Assembly: GCF_047663525.1 (NCBI RefSeq)
Contig: NC_092606.1
Span: forward strand, 6,508,501 to 6,572,500
Direction of reading: 5' to 3'
Source of the DNA: Anas platyrhynchos
Lineage: Eukaryota; Chordata; Aves; Anseriformes; Anatidae
DNA: 64,000 nt
In this document: positions 14,181 through 29,100 of the stretch, piece after piece
Layout of the letters: the number at the start of each line of letters is the position of its first letter
Numbering within the stretch: position 1 is the stretch's first letter
The notes under the pieces: generated by a model
Seen by the model: the letters and a program-made list of their open reading frames with translations, nothing else
Told to the model about the DNA's origin: nothing
Database searches by the model: none
Translations under genes and position numbers: made by a program

Positions 14181-14185
14181 AGTAA

Positions 14186-17100
14186 CTGGAAAGGGAAAAA
14201 AATATACATTAGACACGGCACAAGGAGCAACCTGTCAGGTAAAGCAAGGACAAAACATACAATGCACATTTAAATTTCCCACCATCAATTCACTTTCTGG
14301 CAACATTTGTAAGCTTTGAGCTTTCCTCTAACTTAAACGTGCACACACAAAAACCATGCATCCAGTCGTATGTGTTTGATGAGAAAGGCCAAAGTTCGGG
14401 ACTGCTGTTAGTGGAATTTCTTAAGTGTCAAGAGATCCCAGTGATAAGATAAAATTTATGTTCCAGTTGGCTGAAACTCTATGATTAGTTTGCTGTAACA
14501 GTCTGTCTCTACTCCATGTAAGCAAAACACACTTTCTTTTTTTGTGTATCAGGAAAAGATAACAAGCTTGCTTTTTATTTAAGTAATGCATTGCATAAAA
14601 GACGTAATTAACAGCTAGATTGCAGACGAGTATTCTTCAACTGCATTCTAAACCCCTCCACAAATTTACAGGTACAAACCTAACAGGATAAGGAGAGGGG
14701 AGCCACTGACCTCACATTGCCAGTTCTCAATCAAATCTGCAGCATTTAAACACTAAATCATCATGCAGCAAGTAATGTTAGTCATTCAAGAGAATTCAGA
14801 TACTAGCTCCCACTAAGTAACTTGGGAAAACAATTGCATATGAGACACATAATCGCTTGTTTATTTTCTTGTGAGCCAAACAGTGACGTACACACACGTA
14901 ACCTAAAATCCCAGCAGCCCAGCACAAAATGCAGTCTTGTATTCTAAGACCACCCATGCAGAAGTATTCCAGAAACACACTGCTATAAACTGGCTTTGGG
15001 GAGTTTACAAAGAAACCTGAATTCATCTGGGCATTCAGTTTCTAGAGCACACACCACGTGTCATCACTTAATGGTAAACAGAATACAAATTGCCTCCTCT
15101 GCATTTCTGCATTCACGCTGTAGCTCCTGGACTGTGTTTCTTTTATGTCTTAACAATCAGGTCCATCACTGGCAGCGTTCGGCAACTGCTCGGTTTTATA
15201 ATCTGGAAAAAAAAACATCTCCCAGCTATGCAGCCAATTCATTTATTTCACCACAGTAATTTTTGCCACTGTAAAAACCCAGATTCCCACGGGAAGGGGG
15301 CTGGTATGAGCCCTAAGGGTTATTTGGTACAACAAACTGGGGGTTGGTTTGTTCTGAAGCTGTGTTATGTCTTTGGGGCTGATGTACTTGAATTGGAAAG
15401 CTTCTGCAGTTTGGTGCAGCTCCAGTATCTGTAGTTTTAGTGGCATCTTTATTCTTTTTGAAGTCTGAACGTGGCTTGTCAAAGTGGCTGCTGTCACCGC
15501 AGCGGACGCGCGCCTTTCAGGATTCACAATGGTGAGCTTACCGACGGGTTTACCCTGGCAGCTCAGCAGATTGCAGTGTTTGTGTGAAGAGCTGCAGATT
15601 TGTGACTGACAAACAATTTGTGGCGTAACCGATGTTCACAGTGCTGAGATCTCTGCTAGCAGGATAGTAACAGAAAGGAGCAGCAGGCGGCTGATGGAAG
15701 GACAGGGTGACCAAGAGCATGGCACAGACACAGGGCACAGGACTATTATTACAGATATTTGGGATTTTAAATTTTTTAAAAGTTGATGCTACTGAACCCT
15801 GAAAATCACAAAGTGTGATCCTATCAGTGAGTGTTGACAGAAAGTGTTGTAGGTGCCTGGACCACCCTCCTCCCACGTCACTTGGATCCACCCTCAGACA
15901 CAACAAGCAGGCTACTGTGCTTGCCCAGCGGCTCCAGAGAGCAAACCACCTCGGCAGGAGCACGCACATCCCGCACAGAAAGCACACGGGATGGTCACAG
16001 CAAAACAGTGAGGGCCTTCAGGCCCCCAGCTACTTGGATTCGTGTTGCATCTCTGCGTACAAAACTCTGTGTCAGAAGATGAGCTTGAATGCAGTTGGTA
16101 TTTAGAACCATAAACAAGAACTGAGGGAAAAGCAGAGCGAGTTCTCACTGACACAGGGAGCTGAGGTCTGCGCATGGCAGCGGTACAGCTCCAGCGTCTC
16201 AGCCTAACATTAGGTTTCACATGCCAGGGTTGTCATCCTGTGTAAGCAAAGGTAATTATCCCTTGATAAATACATGGAGAGACGTTCCACGAACAGAAAT
16301 AACACATCATCCACTTGCATTAGCGCTGCACTGCAATCAAAACACATACTTCACATATCACACAGGAAAAAACAGTTACTCTTTCTTTCTGCACACTCAT
16401 TTTCAAGCAGTCAGTCCTTCTCACACATTAACAGATCCTATATATTTAGGAAACACTGAGTTTGTATTTTAAACTATGCTGTTTGGAGGTTTCTTCCTAG
16501 GAATTGCAAATCTAAACAACATGAGAGACTCCTGCACAGTGAAACTTGTATTCACAGGCTCTGCAGCAGGGGAAAACTGCGTCCATCGTAAGCTCTCTCC
16601 TCTTCCTGCTCCAAAGACCCCTGCAAACCAAAGGCCACCCACGACAGTGGAATATACAAATGCTACTGCCTGCCCTCAAAAACTTTGTTCTGCTAAAGAG
16701 CCAGCCCAGTAATTCACTCTGGAACACTGTAACACATCAAACTTCAGGAAGAAAAACACAAGGGAGTGCACAAACAGGGATAAAATAAGACAGAACTCCA
16801 CATTCAGCTGAAATTGTAGATTTGCGCTATTGCTAGGAAATGAAAAGGTTCAGATGTTGTTTCAGAAGAACCTTAATCCTACTCATCTGTGAGAGTATGA
16901 AGGGAAACATCCACAAGCAGCCAGCTACAGCCAGGCCTGCCCTCTGGTCTGCACAGCTTTTCCCAAATGCACCTCCTGTCTTTAAGGGGAAGGAGCCCAT
17001 GGAGGTACAACAGCCACGTTACCGCAGCCTGTAATAGCGTATGTCAGGTTTTAATTATTTCAGAACCTTGGTGTGTAAGTTTAGGCTTGTCAGCAAGCAG

Positions 17101-20100
17101 GATTTACGTTGACAGAGGTGCCTCACTGAAACTTTGTGCTGCCATTTGCTAGGTGCATGGAAACGAACAGCTTGGAGTTTTTGGGAGGCTGGAGAGTTCC
17201 TCTTGAACACACACTTGCCCTGTGAGCAGCCACCCCACACCTCTGTGCTGCCACCAGCCCTTGGACAAGGCAGGATGCTTCTGCAGGCACACAGTGCCAT
17301 ACCAGCCAGCCAGCAGCCTGCCCTCCTGCCCCAGCCCAGCCCAACAGCTCCACAGGCAAGAGAAGGAGCTCACAAACCTCCACCCGTGCAGCTGCCTTCA
17401 TGCTCTGCATCTCAGGAGTCCACACCAGCCCACATCATTTCCTAGATACTTGCTACTAGTTTCACATTCCCACGGGCCCACGGTGGCTGAAAAGCAGTAA
17501 TTAAGCTGCTAATGGCTGGAAAGGCAGCAGCTGCTCCATGGGAACTTCAAACCGCCACCAGTTGGGTGAAGCTTTGCTAACCGGTGGCTGCACTGCCAAG
17601 CAGACTGGACTGAGATTGAAGGTGCTACAATCTCTGTGTCTGCCTACAGCTGAAGGAAGATGACAGAAAGCAGAGGTAAGGCTCAGCACCTGCTTCGAAA
17701 AGGGGTTTTCCTTTGCTCTGCGCAGTACCACTTGCAGACCGGAGGAGGAGGACTGGGAGCAGCAGCTGTACTTCAGGGTGAGATTTCAACCTAGCAATTT
17801 CTTAGATTGCTCTACAATGTCTTCTATAGCCTAATTACTCCCTTATCTATCTCATTACCCATTCTGAGGCACATGGTCAGCACCACCCAGAAGCTGATGA
17901 TTTCTGTAAGCAGTGCTCTGGAAGGACAGGTTTGTGGTGCAGCTGTGGCAGTTCGAGTACTGTAACCTAGCAAGCACTGCCCCACTTAAAGCCCGTCAAA
18001 ACTCCGCAGACGAGCGGCTGTTTTCCATGCAGGGAGCACCCCAGCTGCAAAAAACAACTGCCCTGCCACATTTACCAGCAAAAAACGCTGCTGCTTTGTT
18101 GTGCTTGGCACACCCCTCCAGTAACCTGACCAATATTAGCACATCCACGTGGCAATGCCTACAACACCACAGTCTTCTGGAGTTCTCAAGCAACTTCTTG
18201 AATAGAAGAGGTCGACTTGCTGGTGTGAGTAACACCGCAGGCATTACTGATAGCAGCAGGCATCGTTATTCTTGGACATCCTGCTCACACTGGCTGACGG
18301 GAGAAAATAAATGTTTTATCTACACAGCTGTAGGATGAGAGCAGATCACGCTTTAGGGAAACTGAAGCTGTGTTGCAGGCAATCACCGGAGAACTCCTGG
18401 TGGCCACGCAGACCTGCCCTGCACCCTAAGCGCGTGTTGCGCTCGGGGTGCCTGCAATAGCAGGGGCTGGAGGTGCAAGATCAAAGACAGCCTAACCTGG
18501 CCATGCAAACACATCCACCCACCTGCAATTATCACTCTGGGCGTGTTCCTGGCAGGGTGGGGGTGCTCTTCTACCTTCTTTCTTGAGTTCCTTTAATGAA
18601 AAGCCAGAAGGCATCCAGTAAATCGCGGATGAGGCAGGGAGTTGCTTGCCACACTACCACGCTCCGATGGATTGCTTGGATTGCTTTTTTTCCCCCCCCT
18701 CAAATATGAAGCTGTGAATGCTGAGACTCTTTTCACTGATTTTAAACAGCAGGCTGAAATTCATTTCAGCAGCAGTTCATTAACATCTTCTGTACATCTC
18801 CATGGGTTTCGTATAAATCTGAGAGCGTTACTCCATTCCAGAGGCAGCATCACTGATGTCAGAAGCTTTCCTCACATCCCCTGTTGGAGATAGCATTCAT
18901 AATGCATTCCTGGGATTTTATGCTTTCCATATTCATTAAAAAAAGAAAAGCAAGCATTTGAACTCAGACTCTCACGATACCTCTTACTGCAGAGGCAATA
19001 TTAATGCCATAACCCTTCTGGCTGGAATATCAGAGACTACTGTCTACACACAGGATTTATTACACATGCTTTGTGGATTTCTATCAAAGGGTAGGCTTTG
19101 TCTGTATAGGAGACCTTAGGTTGATGTTTGAACAGGAACATAAAGGGAATTTTTATAAGAGTGCAAACAGTAAGAGACCAGAGCAAGCAAAACCAACATT
19201 TCTCAGTATCTTTGAGCTTTTGGCTCAACAGAATAAAGTTGTCCATGAGTGTGCTTGGCTGCTCAGGAATTTGGGAGCTAAAATACAATAGCACAAACAA
19301 GACACTTGAGTTCAGAGATCAAAAGGAACTGTGCTCCCACGAGCAGCTGATTTTGCTCCCACATGAGCAGAGGCCGCAGCACCAAGTCCTCCTCCTCCTC
19401 CCCGGAGTCCTTCAGCCGCTGGAACACCAAGGCCAATGACCCTTGAGGCTACTGCAGATACAGAAGGATGCCAAAAAGGGAGGGAGATGCACGATAGAAC
19501 AGCAGCCTTGCCAGGTCATGCTTTCCAACAATCACACTTGCTCATTAGCTCCATCAGCTGCCCTCACACCTCCTGCTTTAGTGGCTCAGCTCGGCACACT
19601 GAGCTTCTCTTCTGTCAGCTCTGAGCTCCCCGGTCCATCTCGTGCATCACTCAGATTACTCCCTGCCAGCAGCGCCCCGTGCTCCTGAACTGCCTTCTCC
19701 CACCTCTCAGAGGTTTCCATGAGATCACCGCAGGGTCTCAGCCTCCTTTTTCCCCCTTCCCCTCACTCTTTGCCACGTACCAGCCAACTGCCGAGCTGCA
19801 CAATCCACTGAGATGTGCTTCAAGTACAGGCACTGGACAAAAACCACACATCTGACCTGCTCTCCACTGCGCAGCATCCACAGCAACGCCACATTCACTG
19901 GTAAGGCATCGCTTCCAGTGGGACAGAAGACAACTGGGATTAATTTTATTCAAAAAAGAAACAAACAAAACACTACTACCCAGTATTTCCAGGGCCTTAA
20001 AGATCACTGAAGACTGCTCAGGAAGCCAGAACAAGGCAGTGTGACTTCAAAATACTCATGTCCTGCCACAGCACTTTTAGAATTTTTATGTTACTATTCC

Positions 20101-23100
20101 ATGCAGTAACCCCTGAAAGAAATCATCAGATGCCACTTTCATGAATGCTGTTTTGCAATGACTTAAGTATTTAATGAATTAACCATTTTTTTGCCCCATG
20201 AATAGCACCGTATAGTTGTTCATTGCTGTAATTCCTCCTTTTTTAATAAAAGTAAACCTGCACTGATAAGGAATGCCTTGCTAAAATTAGTTCCACTAAT
20301 AACCTGCCACTTAAAAGCTGAAATCACTGCTTCCCTCATCACAAATTAGTGTTTACTTGATAACAAGGCTATAATCTGCTCAAATGACATTTATTCATTA
20401 AGTTTTATTTTAATCAGTCTGTGTCACAGGCACACAGACCTGAATTATGGTAAATGGAAGAAGCCACGTGTTGGGGCTGAGGGAAAACTCAGCAAACAGG
20501 ATATTTGCAAGAGGCACAAGGCAAGGAGGCAGGCTGTCAGTCCGAGGCAGGCTGGTGTCTTAACTAGCATGAAGAAAAAATTGAAGATTGGGCACCAGCT
20601 AGCAGGAAGCAAGGAAACCCAGTTCATTGTATCTAACAACTGGTTTAAGCACCTTAGATTTTTACCTAGGGAAAGGAAAAATGCACTTAGGAGCAAAGAT
20701 AGGAGTCCACATCGTGTCCAGGATGACAACAGGCACATCTTGCAAAAATACACGAGCACACGTCAGAACTGTACCACAGCTAGAAATGGGAGGGTTTTAG
20801 GGCAGAGAGACTGAAATGTTCTGGAGGGACTAAGTGTCTCATCTCTAGGCACCTAAGCATGCAACACCGACAATCTTTATGAAGACAAATACATGACAGC
20901 TCACCAGTCCGAGTGGTGACTTTGATGTCCGTCTCAGAAACTGTCCAGCTACACGGAGGACGAGGCATTCGGCTCAATCCGCGATGAGCTTAGTCAGAAC
21001 CAAGCATCCCAGTTATTTTCTGTGGCGTCTTGGCGAGGTGTTGGAGCACCAGGGAGCACAGCACGCCTGCCGTCAGGGCCAGCAGCTGCCCCTGAGCAGC
21101 CCTGGCACACTCGCATCCCCTGGCCACCGCCGGCGGACAGAGCTACCTAGACCTTCCCCATCGGGTGCATTACCACAGGGCTGGAAGCTCAGCTTGTAGA
21201 CTCCAGTAAACCATCTTCAGGCCCTCCTTAACGCAGCCACGATGCCTTCCAAAGCCTCCAGGTAGGCAGCAGAGGCGTGGAGCATCCCAATGTGCCCAGC
21301 CAGGTGACGGAGAGCAGCGCACAGCCGCGTCTGACAGTGCGTTTGCGAGGTGCGCTGCTTCCCCGAGCCCAAAGGACGGGAATTTGGCCACACACCAGCA
21401 TTTTAATCAAGGAAGTGACATCCGTTTACCACAGAGCAGAAAGTAAACAGCGCAGCCCGTTGGGGCAGGGCTCAAAGCAGCGCAGGAAAAAGCTGGAGCT
21501 GCACAGACACAACTCCACACAGCTCTGCTGAAACTCTATCGCCTTAAATCATTGCCGATTCCACGAGAAGTGAAAATACCAAAGCAATTTCCTAGTTGTA
21601 TTGTACAAAGGAAACCATCATGCAGACAAAGATCCCTTTATACTGCTATAACCTGTTTTACAGTGGAGTTAAGTCCTCTGCAATGTAAGCCTTTGGAAAA
21701 CGTGCTTAAAGAGAGGAAGATTAAGAATTAGAGACCTCAAATACATTAAAAAACACAGCGGGTAATCCAAGAGCATTTTACAGCTCTATCAGTGTTTATC
21801 AGCGTTCAATGTTACTTTGCAAGCATACTGTGTGCCAAGCTTGCTGATGCTGTGTGTGTATCAGTGCACACACCTATGGCCATCAGCAAATCCCCCCGTG
21901 CTGTTACAAGCGCACAGGATCTGCGCTTCAACACCTCTTTGAAACCAGAGACCCGTCATTTTCATTTGGAAACTGAGAAAATGCTTTTAGAAAGCTGTGC
22001 TATTTATACAGCATTGCAGAAAAAGCCAATACCAAAGTCACAAAAAGGAAACCATCACTTGACTCCCAGGCTCTGCACCTGAATTGCAAACAGCACTCAC
22101 CCGTTTTCTTCCTTCTCAGAAGCACAACTGATGTCAAATGGTTTTTCCCAGCAAGAGAACCTTGGAAATCCTGTTTTCTTTTAAAGGGAACTGGGTACCT
22201 GGGGGGTGTATTATTGCAATGTAAACTGTTTATTTTGACCTAAAGTTGCACTGCATATTTTGAAAAAATATTTAGATTAAAAGTTCTTCTTGCTATTACC
22301 CATAATTAGGTTTCGAGACATCTGCCAAAATGGAAATTCAGCAACAGCTTGCTTTTTCCCTTGCAAAAAGTCGGTGACGTTCTTTCAGCAAGCTAACAAA
22401 CAAAACAACAAAAAACCCTAGCGATTAATGAAATCACATTACTGACTAGTTTTGGACAAGTATTTGTCTTACCCAGTTTACCTTAATTACTTAGTCCCAT
22501 ACCTCTTGCCCAATAATTTTTTGTAACCTCAGATCCACCATCTCCCTTCCACTACCTTGCTATCCTGAAAAACAGCAACACGAAATCTGGTGCACACTTT
22601 TACCCTAGCAGGACACGCCCATCACCAAACCAGAATTCAGTCAACTGTACTAAATAAAGTCAGAAAAATAAGGAAGAACTCTGGAGAAGTTCAATTCTGA
22701 AGCACTGCGTTTTGTTACCACACCTGCCTAGCATCCTGCATGTGTGAACTTCTGTCTCCATCACACACAGAAGTGACTGCAAAAACAGAAGCTCTCTGTC
22801 AAAAGCTCTGCAATCACAACAGCCCAGGAATCTGAGATCGTTGTGCACCACTTCAATCTGTACTTTTCATTATGGGAAAAAGATTGATCCTGGCTCGTAT
22901 TCTAAAGTTTTTTCTCTTTTCATTCACATCATCACAAGTCTTTTCCTGGATTTAGTTTCAGCCAGCTATCTTTTTTTTCAAGCAGTTGAGTAGCTGCTAA
23001 AATAATTGCAATATATAGCAATGAACTGCTAGATGAAAACCCGGTAACTTAAATAACTGCACGGCTTCCCTAACCAGCTGTATTCAAGGGAAGTTTTTCC

Positions 23101-26100
23101 ATCCCCAAACCCACCTGGACTACCTCTGTGGCAGTCGTGTGGCAATAGCTGGGGCAGGCTAGCTGGGTGTGTGCCCACCTGAAAGCCAGAAATGGTCCCC
23201 AGAGGCACAACATAATCAATTCAGGGAATCCTCCTGCTGCTACCACCACAAACCCCTCACCCCCTTTGAAAATTCTACAGTTCCTGTAATAAAAATCACT
23301 CAAACTACGTTTCTGCTGCAGAACACTGCTGTGAGCTGAGCGACTCCAACATTCAGATATTACAAACAAGGAACAGCAGCTCCCCGATTTAAGCCAGTAC
23401 TGCAGAAGAACACTTTCAAGTCACCTCTGCTTTCAAGAAGGAAAAAGCTAATCGGTGCTGAAGGGCTTTAAGGATGCTCGTCTGAGCAGGGGGATCACAG
23501 GGAGCTGGATGAGAATGGGAAGCTCTCTCTCCAGCTCAATAAGTTACGTGTTCATCAACAGCTAATCGCTGGAACGAAGCACATCTGTACGGGGGCAGCT
23601 GAGCAGAGAAGGAGGCATTATCCAGACACTGCTCCTCTGGCTCCCAGAAGCAGGATAGGAGCACAGACCATAAGATGCATCTCACCACAAATTGCAGTGA
23701 TGTGTACACAAACTCCCTGTCCCACCTGGTGTATCAGGCGTAAGGTTTTGGAGAGATGGAGTACTCTGGAGTGGCTGTTCCCAAAACAGAACTCATTACA
23801 AGTGCAATCTCAAGCCTTGCAGTGCTATTCGTGCAGCAGCTGAGCTTGTGTTGGAGGTGGTGCTGTCTCGGCACTCAGAATTGCATCAAATGTGTCTGAA
23901 ATTGGGATTGCAATTGGCACTAATGCTCTACAGGCTCTGTGCTGTCACTGTTTCAGACACCAAGGGTCAAGAGCGTTTAATGATGAGCTACAGTGCCAGT
24001 TGGAAAGCCCCTAAATTACTTTTCATGGCAAGCTTGGGATTTATTATTTAAATAGTACACTTCTGAGTCTTTTTTTAGAATCAGAAGATAGCCTCAAAAC
24101 TCCGCACACAAAGCCTTCTCTCCCACTGCCTCTTTTTCACAAACTGGTAGTAGAAAATGAACATAAAACCCAAGGAATTCATACATGTGGGGGAAAACAC
24201 ATTCAGGTGGATGATGCTGCAGTAAAATAGCTTGCAACAAAGATCTGTGCAGACTGGTAGGCAACCTCTAACCCGTTTAACTGTAGCCAGAAAAAAAGAC
24301 CACTTACTTGGCTAGGCTGAAGAAGATCTGAATGCATGTAATTTAGGCACATCATAACAAGTACCAACACTGCAAACTCATTTCTTAGCTATGCTTATTC
24401 CAAATTAACCTGAATTCAAATCCAGGCTAGGTGCTGAAATCGAGAAAAAAAATGCAACTGCAAATTATGTCCTGCAATAGATGAGGACAAAGACCAGCAG
24501 GCACGTCGTGGCTGACATAGAGTGAAAGCTCAGTTCTCCTCGAGCACTGGAGTACTTCTGGGTTCGTCAGCAGTTAAAGAAAGGCGGGTCCAGGATACTG
24601 AGCCCCGCAACCTGAGTACTAGTATTGTTATTCAGACAACAAAGGATATTGGAACCCAGAAGTCAGTTCATTTACAGCTTAGTCACCACATCTGTAGGCA
24701 ACAGAAAATACCCACCCTCACTTGTGGTAAACTAGTACAGGTGAAAGTTTGAGAGGCTTTGAAGCTGCACTCCTGAAGTATTTTCATAAATACTAACGAT
24801 CGCTTTGTGCCAAAAAAATCTCCAATTAGCACTGAAGCATTTGAAATTCAAATTTGCTTACGTGCAGGCCTGTATAAGAGCTTAAAAACTGAAGGAAAGA
24901 GCAAGCCTTACCATCCAGTGTCTGCCAGTAGAGCAACAGGAACTACTTGCAACATTCGTGGGACAGATGTTGTGAAAAAAAGACCATTTCCAACCGCCTA
25001 CAGTATCCAGTGCTGAAAGATTCTAAGTCAGTTACTTTACCACTGCTCTTCTTTGACTGCCATGCCTGTCTTCCTTCAGTCTCGATTTCTGCAGAACACT
25101 AAGGATTAGTAACCCCAAATCATTACAGACTGAGATCCATGCTTTACTCAAACTGAAACATTAAAAAAAAAAAAAAAAGCAACCACATTGTCCAGGATTT
25201 TTGGATAGCACGTTGAAGGGTAACATCCCAAGGAGATGCTGCAAGAGCTCACAGAGGAGCTTACCTACACTGTCAGTACAGCTTATTTCCATACAAGTAA
25301 ACACTTCTCTCTTGCAACTAAAGCCATGAAAAGCAGAAAGCCACCCACCTGCCGTTACTGTCATGTCTCTACGCACACATTCCAGCAGAACAGTAAAACT
25401 GTGTGCCAAGCACTGTAAGCACCCCTGCAAACTGCCAACAGAAGCAGGAGAGCACACCATCCCAAGGCACAGCTCACCTCAACGTGCTGGAATTTATGTT
25501 TATCCAAGCAGAAAGTCAGGATTGCTGAACATGAAACCAATGCTGGATCCTACCTGCAGAAAATATTTTCAAAAGACTTCAAAGATGCTAGGTAATGAAA
25601 CCTCCAAGCAGCCTTTAAGGACCTGCATCCTCTGGACTCCGCACCTTCGTCACAAAGAGGAAATTTCCCATATATGGCCCAGGCAGCCTGGGTTCACATT
25701 TCAGTGCACAGCTTTTGGCAAGCCCAAGACATTCAGACACTATGAGTCAGTGCTCCAGAAACCGTTGGGCTTTATAAACCAATAAATCTGATTTTTGTTT
25801 GTTTGTTTTTTTAATTTGCTGCCTTTTTTTTTTCCCCAACCTTTGCAGTACACAGGCATGGTCCCATTTTCATTTTGCTTCTCAGTTACTGGAAGGAGTG
25901 CCTTTTTCCATTCTGGATTTGTTTGCTTTGTAAAACAACAGACAAGACTTTTGTAATAGACTAAATACTGATGGTGGGGCATTAAGAAAAAACATACTGG
26001 CTATCACGGAAGCTGGGAACAGATATATGCCTCTTGTACTTTCACACAGCTTTTTAACAACAAGGAACTTTTTTTTTTTTTTTTTTTTTTAAATAACACC

Positions 26101-29100
26101 TCCAAACATCTCCACTTCTGTTCTCAGATCCCAACACCTTACCCAGTGTTCCAGCTCAAGCAGGACTCCTGCAGCGAGGAAGCTCCCCACAACCCAGCCT
26201 TTTCCACCAGCTGCCTTGCAACATCACCGTGAACTTCCTTCCATTTTGAGTTCTTCTTTTCTCAGTTCAGCAGGCCAGCAGAGATTGCCCCATTTTTGAT
26301 TACATACACAAAAATCACACATCACTTATTCCTATTTTTAAAAGAGACCTAAAGTTCAACAAATGCCATTGAGAAATTACTTCCAGATTCGTAATGGGGT
26401 AAATAATAAGGCACAACTGTGGGTGAGGATTTTTGGTTTCAGTTTCTAGCTCTGCCCTGGACAACCTGTACATCTGATCAGATCAATTCTCAAAGCCTCA
26501 GTTTCCCCTACATAATACACAAATGATACCCCTTTAGGGAACAGAACCAATTTAATATCTTGCTCCTCCAAGGCAGTGCTATATTCGTAATGGAGGTAAA
26601 CACTTTCAGAGAGCTGTCACAGCTCAGTGAGGTCCTTCTGGGAAGAAATGCTTAGAGCGAAAATGTACTTATGACTGTCTTGCACTTTTACAGAGCATCC
26701 TAACGATGTAATGTCATACCAAAACACAGCAGAAGAAAAAGCAGACAACAGGAGGTTATTTTAAGGCTGACTTTGTTTCAGGCAAGTGCCAAAGACAACT
26801 CAAGTCCAATTAGTTTTCTGGTCTTTTTAGTTGAGGTTTAACTCCCTACCAGTTCACAGCCAAAATTACGGTAACGTGCAGAACAAAATATTGTTCAAAA
26901 AGTTTGTTTTTGCTTAGTGGAGCGTTTTTACTTTAAAAAGAGCTTCACTAACGTATTTGGCTATGCCAAAAAATGACATGATTGGTACTTAAAGAAAAGT
27001 GTCAGGAGGCAGTACACTATTAAATTGCTGTTTAGAAAAACATCTCGGATTTTAGACTTCAAACATTTTGTGGATGTTGTAAAAATCCCCTTTTATTTAT
27101 AAGTTCAGAAGGTTTGCTAAATGCTTGTAGGCTATTTCCTTCATATTTAGGGATTACAGCAGATCAGTCAAAGTATGCAGTAGACAGGAAGAGTTTAGAT
27201 CCTTTCCTTCACCTTTGCTTCTAACAGGAGAATTTTTAGGAACTACTACCATGCACTCCAGACTTAATTTCAAGCTTGCATCTCTTATTCCTTGAAGAGC
27301 AATAAAAGCATTAGCTTGCATTATTATGAGTCATATCCAGAAGTAAAAAGTAAGTTGAGGCTTCCATAACAGTACCTTACCAAGCTACTTAGGTTTTCAC
27401 CAGATCACCACTTGTAAAACACTGTTGAGGAGGCAGGACTCATTTTAAGTATGATTGTAGAATGGTTACTTAATAACATTTAATTAAATAACATCTTAAA
27501 TGTAATTTAGTATCTGTAAGAATATACACAGTCTGAAAATCCTTAAATAGGTTTTCACCAATGAAAGGGTTCAGAGATGGTATCAGCACCACTCAGGACT
27601 ATCAGATAAACCCATGTGCAGATTTCAGATGTCTCTCAAGGCAGACGTGGGCAGATAAAAGCAACTGCGAGTACTTTGTTTTTAAATGCATTGCTTTGCT
27701 CTGCACAAGTAGTCATTTACTGGCGCTTTGAATTCCAACTGCATTCTCTATGCACATTTCGTAGGCACTGCAATTCGCTTCTGAGACTCCAGCAGCAAGC
27801 TAAACAACATTTTAATTCTTTTCAGGAATTTCTTACTTCCCTCGGAAGGACATTCTTGCTTCAGCTATTTCCATTGCAGAAATCAGCCTGCGATCTCCCC
27901 TCGACTCAGAGAAGCAAGCAGAAGAAATGACGACAGGAAAAGAGAGAACAAGAAGGCTGAGGTTTTTGAGTTTATTTTCATCAGATGCCTGCATCAACTC
28001 CTCCTCGCTCCTTTTCTGAAGAAGAGAGGATCTTACTCATCTTACCTGGGAGCCCCGCGCACAGGCAGACGCACGATGAGCTGCTAGATTTGACTAACCC
28101 CACACAGCAAGGCATGATCGCATGCGACCACTGATAAGATTTTCAAGCTGAGAGACAGAAGGCATGAATTACGCATGTATCAGCCTCCGCCAGGAAGAAA
28201 CCTGCGCTCAGAGCTCCCGGAGCATAAATCAGCCTCTGTAAACACCAGCTTCAATTTTGACTTTTTTTGATTATACACTCAAAAGGGACTTAGAGATCTA
28301 CACTTGATTTGGAATCTGAAAAATAAACTGTTTCCAAACTATTTTGTAATGCTTGTGCAATGGCCTCAAGACAGCCAGTAATTTAGACAGCTGTGTGACC
28401 AGCCACAGAAGCTGCATTTTAGAAATAGCCCTTCCTGGGAACAATTGAAACTTTCTCCGGGACGAAGTCCGCACACAGAGAGCAGTGTTTCCCTGCAACC
28501 ATATAACAGTTTCATTATTGTTTAACCACCAAAAAACAGCTCCAACCATCTATCAAGCCTGACATCTCATCCGTCTCTGCTGCTAGCTCAGAGCACTAGG
28601 CATATGTAGGAAGAAGTTTGAGGATTCAAAAGGAAAAATTATTTTTTCTAAACAGAGGAACCATTTCTCTTTTTTTAATGGTTAGTTTGCCAGCTTAAAA
28701 ACCTGTTCTGGATACCAAAGGCCTGCACGTCCACTGAGTGATCATATGCAAGGACCTATAAAGAAAACTACTCCATCAGATGAATAAAAGCCCCAATTTA
28801 AGAGAAGTATAGCACAAACTGTAAGGCAATCCTATAGAGAAGGGATTCACCACAACAGAGCAGCACTGCCCAGCGTGGCTCCATCCCCACCGAGGTTATG
28901 GCATCAAGCACCAGCCCGCCCATCCTAACAGCACTGCTGCTCAGCACGTGTCCGTGTCACCGCTGCAGTCCTCAGCAGCCTCAACACAGTCCTGGAACAA
29001 AACCATCAATGCCTGCCGCAACCCCACACATCCTCCTGCACGAATTTCCAGAAATTGCTCGTCTGGCTCTGCCAGCTCCCCAGAGCGGCAGGGTGAGTGA

